Shown here piece after piece: positions 1 through 8,424 of a stretch of DNA of 64,000 nt. The notes under the pieces are model-generated. The model was not told where the DNA came from. It saw only the letters and a program-made list of their open reading frames with translations, and ran no database searches. A program made the translations under genes and the position numbers. The stretch spans positions 1 to 64,000 of the forward strand of contig JAMNXR010000006.1 of NCBI GenBank assembly GCA_023653055.1. Direction: 5' to 3'. Position 1 is the stretch's first letter, and each line of letters opens with the position of its first letter. This stretch comes from Burkholderiaceae bacterium. Lineage in GTDB: Bacteria > Pseudomonadota > Gammaproteobacteria > Burkholderiales > Burkholderiaceae_B.

Positions 1-3000
1 GTACAAACCGAGTTTGCTCAGCAAGACGAACACCTACATCTTGGCTTACAAAACGTACAGCAGCTGGTCGGGCAGCAAACGCTCTTTGATTCGCTGTTTG
101 TGTTTGAGAACTACCCGATCGATCACAGTGTGCAACGCTTTGCACCGGGCCTGGATATTGCACAGGTCTCGGGACACGATGCGACGCACTACGGGCTTGC
201 ACTTGCTGCGATGATGTCACCCAACGGTTTAGTGCTGCGGGCCACCTACGATCGAACGCTAATAGAGATTGGGCAGATCCAACGCATCGTGGGGTACCTC
301 ACACAGATGGTGCAAACCATTGCAACCGAGCCTGCCGAGCAGTTATGCCTGGGAGATCTGCGCTGGTTCACTGAGACTGAGCGCCATCAAGTGTTGGCCT
401 TATTTAACCAGACTGCGGTCAATGCAGAGGCGCTAGCTGAAGACGCGCGCGTAAACGAAGCAACTACCTTACCGGAGCTCTTTGAGCAGCAGGTCGCCCG
501 TACGCCTGAGGCCACGGCACTCGTGTTTGGTGAGGACAGTCTCACATACGCCGAGCTTGATGCGCGTTCCAACCAACTCGCGCGTCACTTGATTGGCTTA
601 GGCATAGGCCCCGAGCAGATCGTGGCTCTTGCACTCCCACGCTCTTCTGAATTGGTGATCGCCATTCTTGCGGTGCTTAAGTCCGGGGCGGCTTACCTGC
701 CGCTTGACCCAGACTACCCCGCCGCGCGCCTGACCTTCATGCTCACTGACAGTCGCGCAACATTACTCATCACCCAGAGCGGCGTCATCGACCGAACAAT
801 CCAATCCGTGCAGGCACAATCCTTCACGCTGGATATACTCGAGCTTAATGAGCCCAACACCCAAGCCGCGCTTACCCAGTACGATCCCGCAACGATCGCA
901 CAAAACGCGCGCCTCACGCCACTCGCTCCACACAACCTTGCGTACCTGATCTACACCTCAGGCTCTACCGGCACACCCAAGGGTGCGGGTAATACGCAGG
1001 CAGCGCTTATCAATCACATGAACTGGATGCAGAGGGTTTTACAGCTAAGTGAACGCGATAAGGTCTTGCAAAAAACAGGTATTGGGTTCGATGTGGCCGT
1101 CGGTGAATGGTTTTTACCGCTCATGACTGGTGCAACACTTGTTGTCACCACACCAGACGGACATAAAGATCCTGTTTATCTTCGAGGCATGATTGAACAA
1201 CACAAAATCACTGTCGTGCATTTTGTTGCTTCTATGCTTGGCATGTTTCTGGACGAAATAGACCTTGGTCAATGTCACACACTCCGACTGATCATTACTA
1301 GCGGCGAGGCCTTAAACGGTTCTATACAAGCAAAGACCTTTCAACAATTGCCACAAATAGAACTATGGGATTTATACGGGCCTACCGAGGCCGCTATTCA
1401 CGTTACTTTTTGGCAATGTAGAGAAAGCGATGGCACTCGGCAACCACCGATTGGTCGTCCTATCGACAACATGCAAATCCATATATTGGATGCCGGTCTC
1501 AACCCCTTACCTGTAGGCGTGGTAGGCGAGTTATACATCGCAGGTGCGGGCCTCGCTCGCGGCTACTTGGGTAAATCGGGTTTAACTGCCGAGCGCTTCA
1601 TCGCTAATCCCTTCGCACAACCCGACTCAAAAGGTTCAGCAGGCGCCCGCATGTACCGCAGCGGTGATCTAGCTCGCTGGACCGAGGAAGGAGTGCTGGA
1701 GTACCTCGGACGCGCTGATGCGCAGGTCAAGATTCGGGGATTTAGGATTGAGCTGAGCGAGATTGAAGTGGCGCTAGTTGGGATACCGGGGGTTACTCAA
1801 TGTACCGTCCAGGCTCGTGGCGAGGATGAGGCCAAGCAGCTAGTGGCTTATCTCGTGGCGGGTGTGGGTTCAGATGCGGTTGCGGGTTCACAGTTAACGA
1901 TTCCTGAGACCTCCGCTATTCGTAGTGTTCTCGCTAGCACTCTGCCCGACTACATGGTACCGGCTGCCTTCGTGGTAATGCAGTCTCTACCGCTCACGCC
2001 TAACGGCAAGCTCGATGCCCGAGCGCTCCCCCCACCCGAGATCACGGGCGATCAGGAGTACCGCACGCCTGTCACCGAGCACGAACAACTCGTCGCTAGC
2101 CTTTTTGCTGAGCTCACCGGAGCCACCCGCGTGGGCTTAGACGATAGCTTCTTTGCCTTGGGCGGTCACTCGCTACTGGCTATGCGCCTGATCTCTCAGA
2201 TACGAGTCCTCACGGGGCTTGAGCTTGCGTTACGCACCCTCTTTGAGTTCCCAACCGTAGAGGGATTTGCATCTCGATTAAAAGACCTCCCAACTAAACG
2301 CATGTATCAACCGCTATTGCCGTTGAATAAAGCGGGCAGCCTACCTCCACTATTTTGTTTCCCTCCCGCCGGTGGCATCTCAACTGTATATAAAAATCTG
2401 TCAGACGAATTGGGTGCAGAACAGCCGCTTTGGGGACTACAGGCAAGAGGGGTTGACGATGATGAGGGGCAGATCGATCAAACTGTTCGGCAAGCTGCAC
2501 GCACTTACATCAACGCAATCAAAGAGGTGCAACCAAGCGGGCCTTACTATTTAATGGGCATGTCCCTAGGAGGTACCGTTGCCCATGAGGCTGCGGTGCA
2601 ACTTGAAAAAAGCGGTGAAAAGGTAGCCGCACTATTTTTACTGGATACCGTCGTTCGTTATGGGCATCCTGACGGCGACAAAAAAACGGAGAGTGAGGAT
2701 ATTTCAGAACTCTTAAAAGGATTACTTAAAGAGATGACAGACCAAGAGCTACCTCCTCATCTCGATGATTTGGTGAATTTATTTCAAAGAAAATGGGAAG
2801 GACGTGGAATGATCCCCCTCGACACACCCAAAGCTTTTGTGATGAACGCACTAAAAAATAGTGTCATGTCAAACAATCTGACAAAAAATCACTCACCTAG
2901 TCGATGTCGAGCCCAGATCATTTATTTCAGAGCCACCAAGGATTCAGAGCAAAACAAACAGACAGATAACCTGTTCAATTGGCAGCCTTACACGGCTAAA

Positions 3001-3117
3001 CCAGCGCATCTTTACGAGGTCCCGGTCAGCCACTCCCAAATGCTCTGGCACCCAGTTTCTTACAAATTAATCGCCAGTAAAGTGCACGAAATCATGGTCG
3101 CCCATAAGAAAATATAA
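1..3117 (+). CDS. nonribosomal peptide synthetase, C-terminal module (partial, 5' end outside window)
   Basis: The reading frame is open from base 1, so this is the C-terminal 1038 codons of a larger synthetase. In order: the end of a condensation domain (to about nt 450); an adenylation domain (about 470-2050) with A3 TSGSTGTPKG at 955, A5 DLYGPTEAA at 1369, A7 YRSGDL, A8 VKIRGFRIE and A10 NGKLDARAL; a carrier domain with its phosphopantetheine serine in GGHSLL near 2161; and a type I thioesterase (about 2310-3117) with the GMSLGG nucleophile elbow and a late HSQM histidine. This is the last elongation module plus chain release. By alignment to EntF-type serine domains the pocket code reads DVGHISLIHK, serine-like but not standard. 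Base composition is mosaic: 37-43% G+C at 1021-1380 and about 37% near 2700, against about 62% at 661 and 1681. The product cannot be named from this fragment. Confidence 0.95.
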   Translation, partial: VQTEFAQQDEHLHLGLQNVQQLVGQQTLFDSLFVFENYPIDHSVQRFAPGLDIAQVSGHDATHYGLALAAMMSPNGLVLRATYDRTLIEIGQIQRIVGYLTQMVQTIATEPAEQLCLGDLRWFTETERHQVLALFNQTAVNAEALAEDARVNEATTLPELFEQQVARTPEATALVFGEDSLTYAELDARSNQLARHLIGLGIGPEQIVALALPRSSELVIAILAVLKSGAAYLPLDPDYPAARLTFMLTDSRATLLITQSGVIDRTIQSVQAQSFTLDILELNEPNTQAALTQYDPATIAQNARLTPLAPHNLAYLIYTSGSTGTPKGAGNTQAALINHMNWMQRVLQLSERDKVLQKTGIGFDVAVGEWFLPLMTGATLVVTTPDGHKDPVYLRGMIEQHKITVVHFVASMLGMFLDEIDLGQCHTLRLIITSGEALNGSIQAKTFQQLPQIELWDLYGPTEAAIHVTFWQCRESDGTRQPPIGRPIDNMQIHILDAGLNPLPVGVVGELYIAGAGLARGYLGKSGLTAERFIANPFAQPDSKGSAGARMYRSGDLARWTEEGVLEYLGRADAQVKIRGFRIELSEIEVALVGIPGVTQCTVQARGEDEAKQLVAYLVAGVGSDAVAGSQLTIPETSAIRSVLASTLPDYMVPAAFVVMQSLPLTPNGKLDARALPPPEITGDQEYRTPVTEHEQLVASLFAELTGATRVGLDDSFFALGGHSLLAMRLISQIRVLTGLELALRTLFEFPTVEGFASRLKDLPTKRMYQPLLPLNKAGSLPPLFCFPPAGGISTVYKNLSDELGAEQPLWGLQARGVDDDEGQIDQTVRQAARTYINAIKEVQPSGPYYLMGMSLGGTVAHEAAVQLEKSGEKVAALFLLDTVVRYGHPDGDKKTESEDISELLKGLLKEMTDQELPPHLDDLVNLFQRKWEGRGMIPLDTPKAFVMNALKNSVMSNNLTKNHSPSRCRAQIIYFRATKDSEQNKQTDNLFNWQPYTAKPAHLYEVPVSHSQMLWHPVSYKLIASKVHEIMVAHKKI

Positions 3118-3157
3118 GCCCCTTAGGCAATCAGTCATAAAAAGTAGTGAAGCAAAG

Positions 3158-3190
3158 AAAATGGCCCGAATCTCTTCGGGCCATTTTTTT
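3158..3190. terminator. bidirectional rho-independent terminator between NRPS and pckG
   Basis: A perfect 10-bp stem (3161-3170 with 3175-3184, arms ATGGCCCGAA / TTCGGGCCAT) has a 4-base TCTC loop, is preceded by AAA and followed by a run of seven T. It lies between two convergent genes (NRPS stop 3117, pckG stop 3229) and has A/T tracts on both sides, so it should work in both directions. Confidence 0.85.
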
Positions 3191-3228
3191 CACTTCAGAC
3201 TGAGCTCTACGACCCTCAGTCGCGATAT

Positions 3229-5088
3229 TTACTTGCCAAGCCGCGCCTCAAAACTCGCTTTGATTTTGAGCAGATGCTCAGGCAAACCAAACGAAAGCTT
3301 TTCAAACAGCTCATCATGCAACTTGAACTCCTGTTGCCAGGCGACCACATCAATCGAGGTAATGGTGTTGTACTTTTCCTGAGAAAAATCCATCCCTTCC
3401 CAGTCAATATCCGCAAAGTCTGGGGTAATACCAAAAGCGTGCTCGCTGCCCTGAGCTTGGCCTTCGATGCGACCCAACATCCACTTCAAGACGCGCGTAT
3501 TCTCACTGAAACCTGGCCAGACAAACTTGCCATTTTCATCCGTACGGAACCAGTTGACGCAGAAAATCTTGGGTAACTTGGCGCCTGAGGTTTGCAAGAA
3601 ATTACCCAGCGACAACCAGTGGCTAAAGTACTCGGCCATGTTGTAGCCGCAGAAAGGCAGCATGGCAAAAGGATCACGACGCACGACACCTTGTTGGCCC
3701 ACAGCAGCAGCTGTGGTCTCAGAGCCCATGGTCGCAGCCATGTAGACACCTTCAGCCCAGTCACGTGCCTCAGTAACCAATGGGACGGTAGTAGAACGAC
3801 GGCCACCAAAGATGAACGCATCAATCACGACACCCTCGGGGTTGTCCCACTCAGAATCCAACACAGGATTTTGCGTAGCAGCAACGGTGAAGCGCGCATT
3901 AGGATGGGCCGCTTTGATGCCCTTTTCCTTGGCTTGCTCTGGTGTCCAGTCACGGCCCTGCCAATCGATCAAGTGCGCGGGTGGCACCTTGGTCATACCT
4001 TCCCACCACACATCACCGTCATCGGTCAGTGCGACGTTAGTGAAAATCGTGTCACTCTTAAGCGTCGCCATGCAGTTAAAGTTGGACGTCTCATTCGTAC
4101 CAGGCGCAACCCCAAAATAACCTGCTTCTGGGTTGATCGCGCGCAGATTCCCTTTTGCATCGGGCTTGATCCAAGCAATATCATCGCCAATCGTGGTGAT
4201 TTTCCAACCCTGCTGGGCCAAGCCTGCGGGTGGAATCAGCATGGCAAAGTTAGTTTTGCCACAGGCCGAAGGAAAGGCCGCTGCGACGTGATACTTTTTA
4301 CCCCAGGGTGCTTGCACGCCCAGAATCAACATGTGCTCAGCCAACCAGCCAGGACTCTTTGCACTGGCTTCGCTGCGACCCATGGTCGAAGCGATACGCA
4401 AGGCGAAACATTTCTTGCCTAACAAAGCGTTACCACCGTAACCCGAACCATAAGACCAGATTTCACGGGTCTCAGGGAAATGCACAATATATTTCGTCTC
4501 GTTACAAGGCCAGACCACGTCTGCTTGCCCTGCTGAAAGTGGTGCGCCAACCGTGTGGACGCAAGGCACAAACTCGCCGTCTGTCCCTAAAACGTCATAA
4601 ACCTTTTTACCCATGCGCGTCATCATGCGCATGTTGACGGCGACATAGGGAGAGTCAGACAGCTCAATCCCGATCTGTGCAATAGGCGAACCCAGTGGGC
4701 CCATGGAAAATGGCACAACATAAAGCGTACGGCCGGCCATGGAACCTTCGAATAATTTGTCCAAGGTTGTGCGCATTTCAGCAGGCGCGATCCAGTTGTT
4801 GGTCGGGCCCGCATCTTCTTTTTTCGCGCTACAAATATAAGTGCGGTCTTCGACACGTGCGACGTCATCCGGTGCTGAACGCGCCAAAAAGGAGTTGGGA
4901 CGCTTTTCGGCATTGAGCTTGATCAGCATGCCGGACTCGACCATTTCGGCGCAAAGTCGGTCGTACTCTTCTTGGGAACCATCACACCACACAATGCGTG
5001 CGGGTTTGACCTTGGCAACAATGGAAGCAACCCATTGTTTGAGACCTTCGTGGCGGACGTAATCAGGAGCGTTGAGTGGCAGATTCAT
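3229..5088 (-). CDS. pckG: phosphoenolpyruvate carboxykinase (GTP)
   Basis: GTP-dependent PEP carboxykinase, converting oxaloacetate and GTP to PEP, GDP and CO2 in the cytosol (gluconeogenesis and anaplerotic balance). The 619-residue product has the GTP-PEPCK hallmarks: the P-loop in FPSACGKTN, the metal-binding IGDDIAW, and a C-terminal ENTRVLKWM segment. The length is normal for the GTP class and not for the roughly 540-residue ATP class. I place the start at 5088 ([11 protein letters not shown]), preceded by an AAGAAG ribosome-binding site; the frame is open 32 codons further to 5184 but that extension looks unrelated to the family. Convergent with the NRPS; the promoter is probably in the 5089-5247 gap. 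Confidence 0.95.
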   Translation of the reverse strand: MNLPLNAPDYVRHEGLKQWVASIVAKVKPARIVWCDGSQEEYDRLCAEMVESGMLIKLNAEKRPNSFLARSAPDDVARVEDRTYICSAKKEDAGPTNNWIAPAEMRTTLDKLFEGSMAGRTLYVVPFSMGPLGSPIAQIGIELSDSPYVAVNMRMMTRMGKKVYDVLGTDGEFVPCVHTVGAPLSAGQADVVWPCNETKYIVHFPETREIWSYGSGYGGNALLGKKCFALRIASTMGRSEASAKSPGWLAEHMLILGVQAPWGKKYHVAAAFPSACGKTNFAMLIPPAGLAQQGWKITTIGDDIAWIKPDAKGNLRAINPEAGYFGVAPGTNETSNFNCMATLKSDTIFTNVALTDDGDVWWEGMTKVPPAHLIDWQGRDWTPEQAKEKGIKAAHPNARFTVAATQNPVLDSEWDNPEGVVIDAFIFGGRRSTTVPLVTEARDWAEGVYMAATMGSETTAAAVGQQGVVRRDPFAMLPFCGYNMAEYFSHWLSLGNFLQTSGAKLPKIFCVNWFRTDENGKFVWPGFSENTRVLKWMLGRIEGQAQGSEHAFGITPDFADIDWEGMDFSQEKYNTITSIDVVAWQQEFKLHDELFEKLSFGLPEHLLKIKASFEARLGK

Positions 5089-5247
5089 GTAAATGCTTCT
5101 TAAAGACACTGAGTTCAAACTTCGGTAACCTGAAATAGTAGCACCGGATCCCCATCTGAGAAAATCATTTCCCCTCTCAGACACGGGAACTCATGCCTAG
5201 ATAGAGGCCCTCAATCGCTACGATTATCCAATCAAATAAAATTAAAC

Positions 5248-6243
5248 TTAGCCGATAGGGGTGAGGCGACGCAACCTTGCAAGAATCTCAGCCTTTTGCG
5301 GACGATTGACGAGATGTTCGGGCAACTCCCCCCTCAGTAATTGCTTGACTTGCGCCGCCACACTTGCACCCACGGCCTTAAGACTATCGTCCGTGATACC
5401 CGCCATGTGGGGAGATAGCAACACATGGTCTAGCTGGTAGAGGACGGAGGATGCCACCAATGGCTGTTGCGTAAATACGTCGAGCGCAGCGCCTGCAATT
5501 TTTCTAGAGACCAACACCTCTACGAGCGCCTCTTGATCGACCACAGCGCCGCGCGCAACATTAATCAGGCAGGCGGTTGGTTTCATGGACTCCAGCAGGC
5601 GGCGGCTGATCAAGCCTCTGGTTTGGTCATTTAAAGGGCATGCCAGCACCACAAAGTCTGAGTCGGAGAAAATTTGCTCCAAAGAAACGTTTTCAATAAT
5701 GTCCGACACAGGCAAACCGCTGGGGCGATACCCTGTCATGTGCATGCCAAACCCAAAATGACAGATTTTGGCTACGGCCTGACCGATTGCACCGACGCCC
5801 ACCAACCCGACCCGCTTACCCGCCAAATCAAAGCCCTGATCTGCCAAGGCGCGTGCTTGTGCCCAGCCTTCGGTGCGCATTTTCATATTGATGACTGAGT
5901 TTTTATGGGCCAGTGCCAGCATTTGTCCGACGGCAAACTCAGCCACGGTGCGAGCGTTAGCCCCTGGCGCGTTTGCCACAGCGATGTGATGTTGCGATGC
6001 CACATCAATCGGAATCATATCGACGCCAGCCCCATGGCGCAAAGCGCCCACCAGTTGTGTCGCACGCTCAAATAACGCTGGCGGTAATGGGTGACGCACC
6101 ACGATCACTGAAGCAGACTCGGCACCCGCAATCAGGTCTTGATCACTGGTCGAGGGCGAAACGGTGACGTGTGCGACGGTTTCAAGCTCCGCATGGATAG
6201 CAGGATGGATAGGATTAGTCAGAAAAACTATTTTTTTATTCAT
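5248..6243 (-). CDS. D-isomer-specific 2-hydroxyacid dehydrogenase
   Basis: An NAD(P)-dependent 2-hydroxyacid/2-ketoacid oxidoreductase of the PGDH/D-LDH superfamily, 331 residues. Visible: the dinucleotide-binding GVGAIG motif in the central Rossmann domain, the substrate-binding arginine in NVARGAVVD and the catalytic histidine in LSPHMAG. The usual catalytic glutamate, expected 29 residues after that arginine, reads glutamine (DVFTQQP). I use the ATG at 6243 (MNKKIVFL); a TTG extension to 6291 is possible but adds nothing conserved. Divergent from the TauD-like dioxygenase at 6347, so the 103-bp gap probably carries both promoters. The substrate is unknown. Confidence 0.9.
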   Translation of the reverse strand: MNKKIVFLTNPIHPAIHAELETVAHVTVSPSTSDQDLIAGAESASVIVVRHPLPPALFERATQLVGALRHGAGVDMIPIDVASQHHIAVANAPGANARTVAEFAVGQMLALAHKNSVINMKMRTEGWAQARALADQGFDLAGKRVGLVGVGAIGQAVAKICHFGFGMHMTGYRPSGLPVSDIIENVSLEQIFSDSDFVVLACPLNDQTRGLISRRLLESMKPTACLINVARGAVVDQEALVEVLVSRKIAGAALDVFTQQPLVASSVLYQLDHVLLSPHMAGITDDSLKAVGASVAAQVKQLLRGELPEHLVNRPQKAEILARLRRLTPIG

Positions 6244-6346
6244 GGCAGCCAGTGAGAAGCGTGAAGAGAGCGTGTATATTTCTAGGGACAAATCCTAACT
6301 AAAAAAACCAACCTAGCCTATAACTATTCAGTAGCGGGAGACAAAA

Positions 6347-7246
6347 GTGAGCTTAACCTTCACAAAATTGCACCCAACGTTCATGGCAAAAGCCAGTCCG
6401 ATTGATTTGTGCACGCTCCATGACGGGGCTGTTTTAGAGCAGATTCGATCTGCGATGACTCAATACGGTGTCCTCGTGTTTCGTGGCCAGAAACTCTCAA
6501 ACGAAGAACAAGTGGCGTTTGCGCGACGCCTGGATGGTGAGTTGCATGCCAAGACCTCCTCATCTGTGTTGGCGAAAAATCGCTTTGGAAACGAAGCGCT
6601 AACGGATATTTCCAACGTCGGCGGAGACGGCAACATCCTGGAGGCACAGGATCGCCGTAGGATGAATGGCATCAGCAATCGCATCTGGCATACCGATGCC
6701 TCTTTTGAAAACCCCTGTGGTCGCTATTCGATGCTGTATGCGCGCAATATTCCTCCCGTCCGAGCCGATACTGAGTTTGCGGATATGCGGGCGGCGTATG
6801 AGGCGCTCAGTGACGAACTTAAAGAGACGATCGCCCCCCTCCATGTCTATCACTCCATTGTGTACTCTAGACATACGATGGGATTTGATTTTTCTCCTGA
6901 GGAGCAGGCAAAGCTCCCAGGAGCCACCCATCCCTTGGTGCGGACCATTGAAGGCTCAGAGCGCAAGGCGCTGTATCTTGCTTCGCATGCCGCACGGATT
7001 ATCGAATGGGAAGTGCCTGAGGGACGTTTGTTACTCAAAGATTTGATTGAGCATGCGACCCAGCGAGAGTTTTTATCTTCCCACCAGTGGGAGCTCGGGG
7101 ATCTCGTGATTTGGGACAATCGAACGACGATGCATCGCGCACGGCCGTTCGATGACAAAAAGTACAAGCGCGAATTGACGCGCGTCACAACGCTGGACTT
7201 GCCACGCAAAGCGCACATCGCTAATACAGTAAATAAAGCTGCGTAA
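6347..7246 (+). CDS. TauD/TfdA-family 2-oxoglutarate-dependent dioxygenase
   Basis: A non-haem Fe(II)/2-oxoglutarate dioxygenase of 299 residues, the usual family length. The facial triad is visible: H115 and D117 in WHTDASF and the distal H263 in TMHRARPF, with a 2-oxoglutarate-anchoring arginine (R279) 16 residues later. The family includes taurine dioxygenase and 2,4-D/alpha-ketoglutarate dioxygenase; WHTDASF is closer to the TfdA style, but the substrate cannot be read. The start is a GTG at 6347 with GGAG 6 bases upstream. Its divergent neighbour is a 2-hydroxyacid dehydrogenase. No sulfonate ABC importer (tauABC) is nearby, so taurine is not supported. Confidence 0.9.
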   Translation: MSLTFTKLHPTFMAKASPIDLCTLHDGAVLEQIRSAMTQYGVLVFRGQKLSNEEQVAFARRLDGELHAKTSSSVLAKNRFGNEALTDISNVGGDGNILEAQDRRRMNGISNRIWHTDASFENPCGRYSMLYARNIPPVRADTEFADMRAAYEALSDELKETIAPLHVYHSIVYSRHTMGFDFSPEEQAKLPGATHPLVRTIEGSERKALYLASHAARIIEWEVPEGRLLLKDLIEHATQREFLSSHQWELGDLVIWDNRTTMHRARPFDDKKYKRELTRVTTLDLPRKAHIANTVNKAA

Positions 7247-7248
7247 GC

Positions 7249-8076
7249 TTAGGTACCGACTTTAAAGCTGGACTTCATTTTACGCAGCATCGCAATAACG
7301 CTTTGCGCGACAATTCGGCCAGTTTTAGGATTTTCGGACGGGATATTTTCCATCGTCATGGTGAACTTTGCCGAATCAGAGTCCACCACGATAGTGTGCG
7401 TATTTCTCACCACAGCTGGATCCGCCCAGATTTCTAACAAGGTATTTTCTGGACCAACACCTGAAAGCGCCAACGCGACCACGACGTTTAAGTTGGCGGG
7501 AAAGCCCTTGGCGGCATCTCGGGCATTGCCCTCAAATACCTTTTTCGCCTCGGTCAGGCCTTCAATATTGATGTTGTGCTCGATCAAATGTGGCGCACCG
7601 GCCAGACCCTTGGGGGGCTTGCGTGTCACCATGCGTACCGAATGAATCTTACCCTCGGCTGCGGCAATCATGGCATCCAGTCCGATCAGGGCACCGGTTG
7701 GAACATGAATCACGCCGCCCTGCTCTTTTGCCATGGCGATCAGTTCAGGGTGAAACAATAACGCCCCCACTGACAAGACGATCACTTGCTTTTGGGCTTT
7801 TAAAAATGGCGAAGCAATTTCTGGCAAGAGCGCCGCAGGTGCGCACTCAATCACGAGATCTGCTTCTTTTTCCAGCTCTGCAATGTTTAAGACCTTGACG
7901 GGGTGCGCCAGTGTGGCAACAAACTCTTTGGCCTTGTCGTGGTTTTTAGCAGACACCGCCGTCAACACAACGCCAGGAACACCACCTTTCGCGAGGGTGG
8001 TGGCAATGGACTTTCCGATTGCGCCTAAACCAGCAATTGCAATACGGAGGTTAGGTTTTTGAGCTGCATGCGTCAT
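7249..8076 (-). CDS. nadX: aspartate dehydrogenase-like protein (NadX family, DUF108)
   Basis: A 275-residue NAD(P)-dependent L-aspartate dehydrogenase-type protein. The N-terminal Rossmann fold has AGLGAIGKS; the second domain has GALIGLDA, the RKPP/AHLIE stretch typical of the family, and NTHTIVV with the proposed catalytic histidine. In the NadX family aspartate is oxidised to iminoaspartate for NAD synthesis or aspartate catabolism; some members act on other amino acids. Its stop is 2 bases from that of the convergent dioxygenase gene. No nadA or nadC is close by, so a catabolic role is as likely as NAD biosynthesis. Symbol by family, not proven. Confidence 0.8.
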   Translation of the reverse strand: MTHAAQKPNLRIAIAGLGAIGKSIATTLAKGGVPGVVLTAVSAKNHDKAKEFVATLAHPVKVLNIAELEKEADLVIECAPAALLPEIASPFLKAQKQVIVLSVGALLFHPELIAMAKEQGGVIHVPTGALIGLDAMIAAAEGKIHSVRMVTRKPPKGLAGAPHLIEHNINIEGLTEAKKVFEGNARDAAKGFPANLNVVVALALSGVGPENTLLEIWADPAVVRNTHTIVVDSDSAKFTMTMENIPSENPKTGRIVAQSVIAMLRKMKSSFKVGT

Positions 8077-8203
8077 GATGAAATACCCAGGTGGATAAAA
8101 GTGAGACTAAAGATCGAGGGATTATAGTGAAATCGATCATTCAAAATAGCTTCGAGCCGCGCCTTGCCGGATAGGCGCCTGAATTTGAGTCGGTTTAAAG
8201 GAT

Positions 8204-8371
8204 TCACTTCACAAAACCGAGCAAATGCTCCCAAATATAACTAGGTTTCTCTTCGTCCACCTCATGCACTTGCAGGTCTTTAAAGCCATTGAGTCCAAGC
8301 AGCAGCACAAGTTGAAAGATACCCAAGGACAATGCGGCAATTCTTGGTCTTAACCATTGAAGGGGGAGACA
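8204..8371 (-). pseudogene. possible gene remnant or unannotated small membrane ORF
   Basis: The 348-base gap 8077-8424 holds an open frame of 55 codons without ATG, bounded upstream by TGA. Its reading is protein-like: a hydrophobic stretch (LGIFQLVLLLGLNGF) followed by a charged tail ending WEHLLGFVK. A TTG inside it could start a protein of about 40 residues, but no clear ribosome-binding site is present. It could be the last 50 codons of a lost gene or a tiny membrane protein. I do not recognise it, and nothing else is visible in the gap. Confidence 0.25.
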
Positions 8372-8424
8372 TCAAGACGAACTCACTCAAAAAAATTAAA
8401 TGACCATTTGTCGCTAGTTTGGTT

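Noticed and set aside
3592-4422. Long plus-strand open frame (276 codons) opposite pckG
   Set aside because: It is antisense to an intact, strongly conserved PEP carboxykinase gene; the peptide lacks domain features.
5089-5184. Upstream extension of pckG to 5184
   Set aside because: The extra 32 residues have no resemblance to PEP carboxykinases and [11 protein letters not shown] is a family-like start.
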